This document shows positions 53,339 through 62,086 of a stretch of DNA of 62,086 nucleotides, in pieces. The notes beneath the pieces were generated by a model. It was not told the origin of the DNA. It searched no databases and saw nothing but the letters and a program-made list of their open reading frames with translations. A program made the translations under genes and the position numbers. The stretch's first letter is position 1. Each line of letters begins with the position of its first letter. The DNA comes from Chromatiaceae bacterium (GTDB taxonomy: Bacteria > Pseudomonadota > Gammaproteobacteria > Chromatiales > Chromatiaceae), in assembly GCA_025458165.1 (NCBI GenBank), contig JALOTB010000007.1, forward strand, positions 1 through 62,086, given 5' to 3'.

Positions 53339-53464
53339 CCCGGGATCGGATGCTAGCGCGGCTACGGGCTCAAATTCTGAGCCTGCGACGGCTCGCCACG
53401 GTCCCGTTGGGGTGCGACGTCGCGCTGCTGGTCCGGAACCTGCGCTGGCACGCCCCCCTGAGTG

Positions 53465-56374
53465 CTAAACATGGTCATTTTCGACCGTCCCGGCAAGCAG
53501 ACGAGCGGCCTCGACGTCACTGGCCCAGTGGGGAATCGGCAGCCGGCCGATGAAGCGGAGCATCTCGGCCAGGTTCTCGCGCTGCGCCCAGTAGTCGGGA
53601 ATCTCGGTCTTGAGGTAGTTGAGACCGGCGCGGGTGCTGTCCTGCTCAGCGGTCTGGTAGACGGCGAAGAGGGCGTGGCGGAGAAGCGTGGAGCCGAAGC
53701 CCTCCGTGCCCCACTCGCGGCGCTTGAATTCGGTGGCGGTTTTGAGGCGGGTTTGATTGGCCTTGCCGCTTTGCAACATGAAGCGGTAGTCGCGCACGCC
53801 GAAGCCGCGAGCAAACTCCTGGAAGACGCCGCTGCGGTAGTCGCCGTGGGACTCCACCTCCAGGCACTTGAGGTAGAGCTTTTCCTCGGGGGAAAGACGC
53901 TTCCAGAGCTGGGCGTCAATGCCAGTGGGGACGAGGAAGTTGCTCGCGGTCTTCACCGCGTCCTCGATGATGCGCTCGATGGGCGACTCGTCGCCGCGCC
54001 GGCGCTCTCGAGACAGCTCGTAGGACACGTCGATGTCCTCGATGCCCTTGTACTGGGTCAGTACCCGAAGGGCAGCCGCGTAGGCAGCGAGCTGGTAGTC
54101 GGCGTCGGAGAAGTTGGGGTCCTCCCGGTCGTCCAGCGCCAGCATGGATTTGAGCTGCTCCTCGACCTCGATCTCGACCTGAGGGACGATTTCGTCGAGG
54201 AAGGCGACGTCCTCGGAGGTCTGCTTGCGCAGCACCATCAGGACGGTGCCCTGGACATAGTTGCCCTCTTTGAGCGCCGACTCGGTCTCGGTGGCGATGG
54301 TCCAGGCCGCCGTCACCCGCAGCCCAGCGGCCCACAGAATCAGGGCCAGGTCTGCCCACACCCCGGCGTCCTGGTGGGTGAACATAACGATCTGTAGCCC
54401 GTTGTCGGGCATGTGGGCCGCCAGATTGCGGTAGGAGTCGACCATCCCCTCGCGGAATTCCTTGCCGGAGCCGCGGATAGCGAGCGCTCGTTTGCTATCG
54501 GAATACCAGTTGGGAAAGAGCCTGGGCAAATGTTTCTCGTACCAAGCAAGAAAGAATTCGGATAGTTCGTGGTAGTTGATGGCGTCCGCGTACGGTGGGT
54601 CCGTCAACCAAATATCCTGATTAGGCAGCACCGCAGTTACTCCGTGCGGTACAACTTTGCGCACTTCTTCGAAGTGATAGGACTGCCTAACGCCGTCCTT
54701 GAATGTTACTTCGAGCGGCGCAAGTGGTCTGCAGGAGTAATTGTAAAGGGTGTTCAGCGCCTGGTTATAAAACGTGTTAGTAGGAGCGCCAATGCCACCG
54801 CCTTTGTCCAAACTGGGAATCCAGCGACAAAGTCTTGTATTCCAATCTGCACATCGACCAACAGAGAGAAGACAGGCGACTCGTTGTTCATCAGTCTGCG
54901 AGTGCCGCTCGATCATCTCTGAGAGAAGACCAGTAACAAACAACTGCCTTGGCGTAAAAAGATGATGCCAGTGGGTCCAGCCGCGGGTGCGAATCGGCTC
55001 GTCGGTCTTGTCGCCCGGCTCGATGCGCCGGCTCGGGATATAACCCTTCGCCTGCCAGTCAGCGAAGCGCTCGCGCACTAACTCCAGCACCCGCGCTTCA
55101 CGTCCGAGGTCGTTCTCGTCTGGTGCGCGATAATAGCGCTTCCGCTGGACTTTCCCCTCCCCATCGATCCAGGTATGCACCCAGCGGATGCAGTAGAGGC
55201 GCTCCTGAAAGACGTCGTCCGACCGTGGAACCAGGTCTTCGTTCTCCCATTGGCGCAGGCCGTAAACCGTCTCCCCGCCACCGCGGCGGTCGCCCCGGAT
55301 GGCGCTCATGGGGGTGGACTGGCCGCAGTGGGGGCATTCCAGGCGGGAACTGCGCACCGTACCGGACTTAGCGCCGCTCAGCGCCAAGTTGCTCACACCC
55401 TGGTAAATCTCGATCCGAAAGCGCCGCTCGGCCTCGTCGGGGGCCAGCTTGGCTAAGGTCATGGTCTTCTCAGCCAAGATCCAGGACGGCGCCAACGCCA
55501 CCAGCCATCCACACTCCGGGCACTTGGTCTCAGTGCAGTAAAGGTAGGCGTCGGCCCGGTCGCCTTCCTCGTTGTGCTCGATGCCCCACTCGGTGATCTG
55601 CCGGTCCACGGCCTCGAACACCCGTTCCTGCGCCTCGCGGACCTTCTCGGCGACTTCCTGCCCCCCGCCAACGATGTTGAGCGCGCCCCAGGTCAACAGG
55701 GCCGCGACCGGATTCAGGTCCGAGCCGTATGACTCGCAGCCAATGCGGGCGGCCTCGAAAGGGACGCTGCCGCCGCCGCAGAAGGCGTCGCCGACCCGCG
55801 GCGTGTGCCCGAATCGGCGCTCGCCGAGCTGGCGGACAAGCTCAGGGAGGCTCGTCGCATCGGTCCCCAAATGAGCGTTGATCTCTTCCCACGCGGTCTC
55901 AGAGGGGCCGTCGATCTGCTCGGGGCGGTCGCAGTAGGTGAGCTTCTCGTCGTAGTTCATGCGATCGAAAACGAGACGCTGCAGTGCGCCCTTTTTCTCA
56001 GCGGTGGTGCCCTGGCGAAGTCTTAGCTTCGGGGAATCCACATCGAACCAGCGTAGCCGCTCGGCCGGAGTAAGCCGCTCGAAAAGGTCCTTGAGCGCGA
56101 TGGCCTTGGTCTTGCGTTGCCAGAGGCCATCCTCGTCCATGGTCAGGATCTTGAGGAAGATCTCCCGGTCGCGCTTTGGGTTCTCACTGGTAGGGAGCAA
56201 GAGACCCAGGATCGCCGCTCGGACCATGATCAAGGGTTTGCGCCCCCACCATTTGCCGAGACCCGTGAGCGTTTGACTGTAGTTGGCCTTGCGCTCCTTG
56301 TAGCTCTCCTTCGAGAGCTTGGAGACAGGGAACTGGGTCTCGATGAAGGTGATGTCGCTGTCCATCAGGGTCAC
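53465..56374 (-). CDS. DUF1156 adenine-specific DNA methyltransferase of the antiphage operon
   Basis: 969 aa. The SAM motif DAFCGGGSVPFEAARIGCES is at about 196-215, catalytic motif IV TDPPYADAINYHELSEFFLA at about 591-610, consistent with a gamma-class N6-adenine methyltransferase fold with a split order. Two Zn ribbons sit between them: TKCPECGW and RLECPHCGQS. The N-terminus (KESYKERKANYSQTLTGLGK, WWGRKPLIMVRAAILG) is the DUF1156 signature. GTG 56374 overlaps the DUF3780 stop by 4 nt; ATG 56365 (MDSDITF) is the alternative. In this family the methyltransferase marks host DNA or modulates the ATPase/helicase complex; which applies is not visible. Confidence 0.88.
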   Translation of the reverse strand: MTLMDSDITFIETQFPVSKLSKESYKERKANYSQTLTGLGKWWGRKPLIMVRAAILGLLLPTSENPKRDREIFLKILTMDEDGLWQRKTKAIALKDLFERLTPAERLRWFDVDSPKLRLRQGTTAEKKGALQRLVFDRMNYDEKLTYCDRPEQIDGPSETAWEEINAHLGTDATSLPELVRQLGERRFGHTPRVGDAFCGGGSVPFEAARIGCESYGSDLNPVAALLTWGALNIVGGGQEVAEKVREAQERVFEAVDRQITEWGIEHNEEGDRADAYLYCTETKCPECGWLVALAPSWILAEKTMTLAKLAPDEAERRFRIEIYQGVSNLALSGAKSGTVRSSRLECPHCGQSTPMSAIRGDRRGGGETVYGLRQWENEDLVPRSDDVFQERLYCIRWVHTWIDGEGKVQRKRYYRAPDENDLGREARVLELVRERFADWQAKGYIPSRRIEPGDKTDEPIRTRGWTHWHHLFTPRQLFVTGLLSEMIERHSQTDEQRVACLLSVGRCADWNTRLCRWIPSLDKGGGIGAPTNTFYNQALNTLYNYSCRPLAPLEVTFKDGVRQSYHFEEVRKVVPHGVTAVLPNQDIWLTDPPYADAINYHELSEFFLAWYEKHLPRLFPNWYSDSKRALAIRGSGKEFREGMVDSYRNLAAHMPDNGLQIVMFTHQDAGVWADLALILWAAGLRVTAAWTIATETESALKEGNYVQGTVLMVLRKQTSEDVAFLDEIVPQVEIEVEEQLKSMLALDDREDPNFSDADYQLAAYAAALRVLTQYKGIEDIDVSYELSRERRRGDESPIERIIEDAVKTASNFLVPTGIDAQLWKRLSPEEKLYLKCLEVESHGDYRSGVFQEFARGFGVRDYRFMLQSGKANQTRLKTATEFKRREWGTEGFGSTLLRHALFAVYQTAEQDSTRAGLNYLKTEIPDYWAQRENLAEMLRFIGRLPIPHWASDVEAARLLAGTVENDHV

Positions 56375-57033
56375 TTCGCGGTCTTGCCCTCGGGCGCTGT
56401 CTTCCTGGCTCGCCTCCGGGTTTTCTCCTCTTGTGCGGCAGGTTCTTCGCGTCGTGCGCTCTGTAGCTCGAACACGGGGAGGGGCTCATGGGCCGAGTCC
56501 GTCACCGGGTTCTCCGTGAGTGCGAAGCGGACGGCCTTGCGCCAGCCCTTGTTGCGTCCCTGGACGGCGTGGCCGGTGGCCGCGGAGGTCATGGTGAAGA
56601 GCCACCACCGCTCCTCCGGAACCAGGCCGAGCCAGTTCTTGATGGCCGCCGGGGTCAGGGCCGGGTCGGCGTCTTCGATGGCCCATGCGAGCAACACCAG
56701 TTCTTTGCCGAGCAGTCGGGAGACGGGGTTGGTGCCCGTCTTCCAGGTGCCGGGCTTGAGCCCGTCCTGCTTGAGTCGCTTGTTGAACTCGACCCGGACC
56801 TCGTCTGCGATGGCGTTCCATTTGCCCCGGGCGAGGAGAACGCGGAGCTTGCCCTCGGCCTCGCCCAGGGCGAAGGTGGGCGGGGCGCTGGCCTCGCCTT
56901 CGTCCCAGGTCAGGTGCTCGGAGATGAGCACCTCCTCCCGATTGCTCGCCGGGATCGTCACCAGGAAGTGGTGGGCGGACTCCGCAGGGCAGAAACCGAA
57001 GCCGAGGTAAGCCGCTTTCTTCGCTGCGGGCAT
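56371..57033 (-). CDS. DUF3780 protein of the antiphage operon
   Basis: 220 aa. AAYLGFGFCPAESAHHFLVT, REEVLISEHLTWDEGEAS and WRKAVRFALTENPV fit DUF3780, a family seen almost only beside DUF499 and DUF1156 genes. The basic, Ala/Arg-rich C-terminus (EEKTRRRARKTAPEG) is low-complexity. No enzymatic motif is evident. ATG 57033 begins 2 nt after the DUF499 stop, and its end overlaps the methyltransferase start, so three genes are translationally coupled. Confidence 0.8.
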   Translation of the reverse strand: MPAAKKAAYLGFGFCPAESAHHFLVTIPASNREEVLISEHLTWDEGEASAPPTFALGEAEGKLRVLLARGKWNAIADEVRVEFNKRLKQDGLKPGTWKTGTNPVSRLLGKELVLLAWAIEDADPALTPAAIKNWLGLVPEERWWLFTMTSAATGHAVQGRNKGWRKAVRFALTENPVTDSAHEPLPVFELQSARREEPAAQEEKTRRRARKTAPEGKTAK

Positions 57034-57035
57034 GA

Positions 57036-60000
57036 CTACGGCTCGACCTCGTCGCGCTGAAGCTCCACGGCAATGTCGCGGACGTAGTCGAGAAGCTGCT
57101 GACCGGTGGGGAACCAGAGGGCCGAAGCCTCAACGTTGACCTCGCCCTCCGCGAGCAGCGAGCGTAGGTGCTCGACGGTGCTTTGGATTTGGGCTGCATC
57201 CAGGTGAAGGTCATCGTCCAGATTCAGATCCACCCACTTGGCACCGAGGACTGCGATGCGGGTGGTGGCGGCCTTGCCCTGATGCTTCCCGAGCCGTTCA
57301 ACGAACCCATAGGCGGTGCGCGTCGTTGAGAAGGTGAAGCCACCGGTCGGCCGCCAGGTCGCCGGCTGGTCCTTGTCGATGGGTTTGACCACCGGGGCCT
57401 TGTCCCAGGTGATCGGGAGTTGGAACGGCTCGGAGGACACACCCCTGCGCTCCGCGACGGCGAGGACCAGGCGGCTGCCGGCCGGGACGACGAAGGAGGC
57501 GTCGTAGGACCCGCCGGAAACCTTGGGGTCGGAACCGTCGGTCGTGTAGCGGATGGGGGCCTGGGGCGCAGCGCGCAGCTCCACCATCTTGTCGGAGCCG
57601 GAGTTGAAGACGCGGCCCTTCAACGTGATGCGGTTGTTCCAGGTGACGGGGTCGCCGGTTTCGTGCTCGCCGGTGGAGTCCACGGCGAGGAACGAGACCT
57701 CCAGCTCGTCGGTCTCGTAGTCGCGCCCGGAGAGCTTGTGAGAGGCGGTGGTCGCCTGTCCCCCGACCTCGACATAGATGGCGTCGCCGTTGATGGGCGT
57801 GGCGCGGAGCTTGACCCGGCCCGTGTCGTCGTCCCGGGACAGCTCCTGAAGCCGGACCTGGGTCGCGGGCTTCGGGAACGGCCCCTTCTCGACGTAGCCG
57901 CCGCTCTCGCGCCAGACGTCGCGGTGGAGGCACTCCTCCTTGACCTTCTCCAGTGCGTCGGAGCGGTGCCACTGCCACGCGGGGTTGGTGGCAGCACGGC
58001 GCTTGATCTCGCTCCAGAGCATCACCTTCTGGGTGAACAGGCGCGCCTCGATCTTCTTGGTGAAAGTCTCCCCGCTCACCTCCTCCGTGTACTTCATCTT
58101 GCCCTTGAGGGTGCGGATGATCTGGTCCTCGCCGTCGTACCGGTTGGCGGTGAACTCCATCGGGAAGTCCGCCGACATGAGGCGCTGGGCGCTCGGGTAG
58201 TAGAGGGTCGAGAAGGTCTCCCGCAGCGCGCTGCCGAACTGGTTCTGGATGCGGTCCAGCAGGTCGCGGGCCTGGACGAGCTGAGGGTCGTTGTCCGGCG
58301 TGCCCTCAGCCTTCAGCTCGTCGATGATGTGGCGGATGGCCTTCAGCTCCTTGGCGGCATTGAGGAGCGCGTCCGAGCTGCGCTGGCCCGTGAGGAAGCC
58401 GACGCGATTCTTGAAGTCGATGTTCTCGTAGAGCTTCTGCAGATCGGGGTTGAGGCCGCCCGGGTGGGGGCTGGCGATGACCAGGAGGGTCTTGTCCTGG
58501 GGGACCTCGATCTCGTCGACAGCGGGCAGGGCGAGGACCTTCTGGTAGCACCAGCCGGTCTCGGGCTTGAACAGCTCGTTGAGGCGGTCGCGCAGCTCGC
58601 GTAGCGACTGGTCGTGCAGGTAGCTCTCCGCGGTGGTGCGCAGCCGCGCCACCAGGTTCTGCACGTTCTTGATGAAGAGCCTCCCGTCCCGGCCCGTGTG
58701 CAGATACCAGGCGGTGGTGACGAGGCGGTTGAGGACCTCGTTCTTGAGCTTGGAGATATCCCGCCCCGGCGCGCACAGGTTGGCGACGATCTCCGGGAGC
58801 GTGAGCCCCTTGGTGCCGCCGGCGACGTTGGAGAGCGAGGCGACCAGCAGCAGTTTCATCACGGCCTGCGCATCGCGGCCGCCAAGGTTCGTGTCGAGGA
58901 TTTCAGCGATCGACTGACCGGCCGAGGCGATGTCGTGGGAGACAGCGTTCTCCAGGGTGCTGTTGATTTGGTTGATCTCCGAGAGGGTCTCCCGGTCGTT
59001 GAGGTCCAAGTCATTGGCGTTGATGAGGTAGACGCCGTCCGCCTCGCCGCTGTCCCAGAGCCGTGAGGTCACGATCCGCATCAGGCGGATGAGGCCGCGG
59101 GTCTGCTGGAAGCCGGGGTTCTCCTTGAAGCGGGCGTAGAGATCGCGGATGGAGGGGTGGAAGGGATAGGCTTCCGCGATTCGGGCCGCGAACTGCTCCG
59201 GCGAGGCGTTGGTGACGTCCATCTGGCGGGCATCACGGATGGACTTGGCATAGCCCTGGGCAATCTCGGCGATCGCGTCCCGATCCGGCAGCTCGGCGAA
59301 GAGGCGCTTGCGCAGGATCTGGTAGAACTCGTCCGTGTTCATGCGGACGGGCTCCAGGCTCATGGCCGTGCGTCCCGTCTCTTTATCCAGCTCGTTGAGC
59401 GCCTGGACGATCTGCTGGCTTCCCCCGGCGTAGGAGGCCGTCAGATCCGTGATGACCAGGCAGACGTTGGACAGCTCGTCCTTCCCGATGGCGACCAGCA
59501 GGTTGGAGAGCGCGGTGGCGGTGACCACCGACAGGTCCGAGTTGCCGATGGTCTTGGACTTGGCGTACTCGAAGTAGGGCGGCAGCTCGTCCAGCATGAT
59601 GACCAGCGGCTCGCCCTTGAGGAGGTTGACCCAGGCCGTCTGCCCTGGGGCGGACAGCGGCGAGTAGTAGTCAGCGAACTGCTCCCGCTTGCCAAGCTGG
59701 GTGGCGATCGAGCCCCAGATCCCCAGCGGCGCATCGCTCTCGCGACCGGAGAAGGCAACCACTCGGACCCGGCCCAGCTCATGCGCGGGGTCGTAGAAGT
59801 CTCCCATGACACGGGGACGGTAATCGGGAAACTGCGCGAGCAGCCCAAGGGCGTTGAGCATGTGGGTCTTGCCGCCACCCATGGCCTGGGTGAGCTTGAA
59901 GATGCCTTGCGTGGTCTTGCCCTCCAGGCGGCGGAACGCCTCGGTGAGCAGGATGCGCATGCCCTCGGTGACGAAGTTCTCGCGGAAGAAGGCGTCGGGG

Positions 60001-60104
60001 TCGATACGGCCCTCGATGAGGTCCGTAAGATCGAGGACGGTGTCGCGCCGGGACTTGTCGAAGATGCTGTCGCGGGGTTTGCAGGCCTGCCCGATCGTCC
60101 GCAT
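57036..60104 (-). CDS. DUF499 AAA+ ATPase of the antiphage operon
   Basis: 1022 aa from ATG 60104 (MRTIGQACKPRDSIFDKSRR). The Walker A box QAMGGGKTHMLNALG is at about 74-88, a Walker B-like LVIMLDELPPYFEYAKSKT and LVITDLTASYAGGSQQ follow. DFTLIEGRIDPDAFF-type beginning (DLTDLIEGRIDPDAFFRENF) is the DUF499 start. The central region carries NPGFQQTRGLIRLMRIVTS; the C-terminal part has a beta-sandwich with KVSGGSYDASFVVPAGSRLV like a chitobiase/Big-type fold. First gene of the leftward operon; GGAGAA lies 8 nt before the ATG. An ATG at 60182 would add 26 unrelated residues. Confidence 0.88.
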   Translation of the reverse strand: MRTIGQACKPRDSIFDKSRRDTVLDLTDLIEGRIDPDAFFRENFVTEGMRILLTEAFRRLEGKTTQGIFKLTQAMGGGKTHMLNALGLLAQFPDYRPRVMGDFYDPAHELGRVRVVAFSGRESDAPLGIWGSIATQLGKREQFADYYSPLSAPGQTAWVNLLKGEPLVIMLDELPPYFEYAKSKTIGNSDLSVVTATALSNLLVAIGKDELSNVCLVITDLTASYAGGSQQIVQALNELDKETGRTAMSLEPVRMNTDEFYQILRKRLFAELPDRDAIAEIAQGYAKSIRDARQMDVTNASPEQFAARIAEAYPFHPSIRDLYARFKENPGFQQTRGLIRLMRIVTSRLWDSGEADGVYLINANDLDLNDRETLSEINQINSTLENAVSHDIASAGQSIAEILDTNLGGRDAQAVMKLLLVASLSNVAGGTKGLTLPEIVANLCAPGRDISKLKNEVLNRLVTTAWYLHTGRDGRLFIKNVQNLVARLRTTAESYLHDQSLRELRDRLNELFKPETGWCYQKVLALPAVDEIEVPQDKTLLVIASPHPGGLNPDLQKLYENIDFKNRVGFLTGQRSSDALLNAAKELKAIRHIIDELKAEGTPDNDPQLVQARDLLDRIQNQFGSALRETFSTLYYPSAQRLMSADFPMEFTANRYDGEDQIIRTLKGKMKYTEEVSGETFTKKIEARLFTQKVMLWSEIKRRAATNPAWQWHRSDALEKVKEECLHRDVWRESGGYVEKGPFPKPATQVRLQELSRDDDTGRVKLRATPINGDAIYVEVGGQATTASHKLSGRDYETDELEVSFLAVDSTGEHETGDPVTWNNRITLKGRVFNSGSDKMVELRAAPQAPIRYTTDGSDPKVSGGSYDASFVVPAGSRLVLAVAERRGVSSEPFQLPITWDKAPVVKPIDKDQPATWRPTGGFTFSTTRTAYGFVERLGKHQGKAATTRIAVLGAKWVDLNLDDDLHLDAAQIQSTVEHLRSLLAEGEVNVEASALWFPTGQQLLDYVRDIAVELQRDEVEP

Positions 60105-61659
60105 TCGCTGCTTCTCCGTTGTTGTTCGCAGGCGGAGGGTCGGCATTCGGCAGTTCGAGGCAGAACCCGAACGCCGAGGCATCCGGAACGGGCGACACCC
60201 GTCGCCCAGCCCCAGATCTCCCCCCTGGCGGGCTTTTCGCAGGGGACAGCATGCTTGTCAACCGCCAGGCGTCAGCTTTGGGAACCACGTCGGGCGGCGC
60301 GGCACAGAGCCGGGCCGGGGGCTGCCGCAACCCCGCGTGCCAAAGCCCTGTTAACTGCCCCGGATCCCGTCCGTTGTTGCCCCCTTACTACGGCGCGGTC
60401 GCGCGGCGGCAACCTGCCTCGGGGCTGCTCCGGTGGGCCCCCGACGCAGCCGGTCTTACGCATCGTAAACTGCGTGGGGGAGTCTGCGCCCCAAGCCGCG
60501 CCAGCTGTCGCAGCCCGCCTTCCTTCTCACGTCCGTCAAGTGCCGCAGGGAGCTTAAGTGCCGCTCAACGGGAGGCGAAGCCCCAAGGGCGAGCAGACCA
60601 ATGGTGTCGGCCCGCAGCGTTAGCCGCCAGGGCATCCGGCCCCAGCTTGCTTCCGTGGCACGGCCCGGGGCCGGCGTAGAGATTTCAAGGGGCGTCCCGG
60701 GCCAGGTCTGACGAACGTCATCCAGATCGAGCCTCCCGACCAGGTGCATCTTCGGGACGATGACCCAGTCGCCGCGCCGGGAGTCCAAAATGCCAGACTT
60801 CTCTCGGCGGGTTCAGGCCCAACCGAAGCGGCACCCGGCGCGCTTCGTACGGCACGTCCAGCGAACCTTCGCCTCGGGGGACGACAACCCGACCGCGCAG
60901 AGCTCCAGGCCGACCGCTTCTTCAATCGCGCCCTTTTCGACTACCCCGACGCGTTGCGCTGGACCGCACGCTTCTAAGACCAGATCGCCGGCCTGCGCGC
61001 CGCAGAGCCACGCTCTCGGAGTGTCGCGTGTCGCTCGTGAATCCGTCCGGGGGCTCCTGCCGCCGGACGGACTCGCTCCTGGCGACAGCCTCGTGTGCCC
61101 CGGACGCCCCACTCCGGGGCCGGCTGCGCCACCAACGGGCTGCGCCGCAGCCGCTCGGGCTTCGCCATCCCCTGCGCGAATGGCTCGACGGCGTGTCGGA
61201 TGCGCTCTGCATGTCGCCTCCGCTGGCTTCGGGCCTGCCGCCCCTTCGCCACTGCGGCGACACGCTCGCGCCTACGCCTGCCGGGGACTACGCGCCTCGT
61301 GCTTCGCACTTCCCTGGCGCGCAGCGTGTGAAGCGAAGCCCTGGGCGCTGAGCCCAGGCGGCAGGCGGGAGCGGCTGCTGGCGCCCGCGTCGATCCCACG
61401 CGAGCGGCTGGATCAACCCAACGGAGCACTAAACCCGCTCAACTCGTGGGCGTTGCACCGCGATCGCGCGCTACAACATCGCCCCCGGCTGGGACTGCGC
61501 CGGGCCCCCCGACCTAGCCACGGTGGCCGACGAACGGATCGATCCCGAGGCGCTCTAGCCCGCGCCCGAGCGACTACCGGCTGACTCCGATCCCGCCCCG
61601 AAAGGGGCCAGGCCCAGGCGATCTTTCTCGGTAACGGCGTCCTCGCAATCGCAGGCACG
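60105..61659. other. Gene-poor spacer with decayed coding scraps
   Basis: About 1.55 kb with no intact gene I can support. The left end must carry the defence-operon promoter; GGGCGAC/GTCGCCC (60190-60196, 60201-60207) is a hairpin there. Two scraps look coding by composition but are broken: plus-strand ADRFFNRALFDYPDALRWTA (roughly 60910-60970), stopped by TAA, then DQIAGLRAAEPRSRS, and YNIAPGWDCAGPPDLATVAD (about 61470-61530) ending ERIDPEAL and TAG near 61558. I cannot name their parent genes. Confidence 0.45.
61042..61071. repeat. 9-bp inverted repeat in the spacer before traF
   Basis: TCCGTCCGG (61042-61050) and CCGGACGGA (61063-61071) pair perfectly over a 12-nt loop. There is no T run. 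It may be a terminator-like fold or a relic of an element end. Confidence 0.5.
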
Positions 61660-62086
61660 ATGCTCGGTATGCGTGCCTTTCTTCTTGCGCTCGCCCTCGT
61701 CGCGCCGGTACTCCCTCTGGACGCCGCGGCGGCCGGGTTTTATTTCCGCGCCGAGGAGGGCTGGTTCTGGTACGAGCGCGCACCCGAGCCGGCCGTTACG
61801 CCCGAACCCGCCCCGACCCCCGAGCCGCCACCGCTCGCCGAGGCCGCCCCAGCCACCGCGCCGCAAGGCCCGCGCCCCCTCACGGCCCAGTGGCTGCGCG
61901 AGCGTCTGGGTGCCTACCGCGATGCCGCCATCGACGACCCGAGCCCCGAGAACGTCGCCCTGTACCTCTACCTGCAGCGGGTGGCGTTGGATAAATCGAG
62001 CCGCTTCGCCGCCGCCACCCAGCGCGCGGTGCAGCTCGACCCGATGCTCGATGAAATCACCCAGCGCCCCACCGCCACCTTCGCCG
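61660..62086 (+). CDS. traF: TraF-like conjugal transfer protein, N-terminal part (cut by window edge)
   Basis: 142 visible residues. A signal peptide (RAFLLALALVAPVLPLDAAA) precedes AGFYFRAEEGWFWYERAPEP, a Pro/Glu/Ala-rich stretch, and LTAQWLRERLGAYRDAAIDD, PSPENVALYLYLQRVALDKS and RFAAATQRAVQLDPMLDEIT. This is the TraF pattern of F-type/ICE conjugation systems, a periplasmic thioredoxin-fold pilus assembly protein; its CxxC region would lie beyond the window. Starts at ATG 61660 or 61669 (both in frame). It indicates a conjugation module to the right. Confidence 0.8.
   Translation, partial: MLGMRAFLLALALVAPVLPLDAAAAGFYFRAEEGWFWYERAPEPAVTPEPAPTPEPPPLAEAAPATAPQGPRPLTAQWLRERLGAYRDAAIDDPSPENVALYLYLQRVALDKSSRFAAATQRAVQLDPMLDEITQRPTATFA

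Noticed and set aside
60456..60788. Minus-strand ORF of 110 codons starting MDSRRGDWVIVPK
   Set aside because: Composition is Arg/Gly/Pro-rich after the first 30 codons, there is no good ribosome site, and no family was recognised.
61028..61584. Plus-strand ORFs before traF
   Set aside because: Ala/Arg/Pro-rich readings in all frames typical of non-coding high-GC DNA; no conserved motif.

Overview
The window is about 62 kb of very GC-rich DNA from a gammaproteobacterium. Gene content and order (purM-purN-DUF3108, hda, class I fumarase, thrS-infC-rpmI-rplT-pheST-ihfA-merR-tRNA-Pro, mpl-ubiX, dxs-gloB, Pat-type acetyltransferase) fit the Chromatiales, and a purple sulfur bacterium of the Chromatiaceae is my best guess. 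The guess rests on remembered synteny and protein style; there is no rRNA gene or photosynthesis gene here to prove it.

Region 1, 1 to about 41.9 kb, is core chromosome. It starts inside a rubrerythrin gene with a GntR-type palindrome in its promoter, then has cpdA, acylphosphatase, an exported thioredoxin-fold protein, arsC-wrbA-hda, a CDP-alcohol phosphatidyltransferase facing the purM-purN-DUF3108 operon, a decayed DUF59 gene, an exported rhodanese, small hypothetical genes, a metallophosphatase, the Pat acyl-CoA synthetase/acetyltransferase, cfa, ubiX-mpl-(membrane protein), lnt, an HxlR regulator facing a cytochrome P460-like gene, dxs-gloB, and a CusRS-type two-component system divergent from a heavy-metal RND efflux operon. 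Then come class I fumarase, tRNA-Val and the translation cluster thrS, infC (ATC start), rpmI, rplT, pheS, pheT, ihfA, a MerR-type regulator and tRNA-Pro(GGG).

Region 2, 41.9 kb to the right edge, is a genomic island next to tRNA-Pro. Its left part is a lambdoid-style early module: integrase and overlapping excisionase-like gene, CI-like repressor, Cro-like gene across an operator region, an XRE regulator, an O-like initiator carrying an internal array of about eight 19-bp palindromic repeats (probable replication origin) and a DnaC-like helicase loader. No structural phage genes follow. The module runs into the C-terminal piece of a second integrase, an amber-interrupted GIY-YIG-like gene and a less GC-rich DUF2026 gene.

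Region 3, 48.9 to 60.1 kb, is a leftward antiphage-type operon. In transcription order it is DUF499 ATPase, DUF3780 protein, DUF1156 adenine methyltransferase, HipA-like kinase, HIRAN-domain protein, and phospholipase D-SNF2 helicase. The DUF499/DUF3780/DUF1156/PLD-helicase set matches families annotated as anti-phage-associated (I recall the name ARMADILLO, DISARM-related). The HIRAN plus HipA-like kinase pair placed between methyltransferase and helicase is the most unusual feature of the window. After about 1.5 kb of apparently non-coding or decayed DNA, the window ends in a TraF-like conjugation gene, so the island probably continues as an integrative conjugative element.
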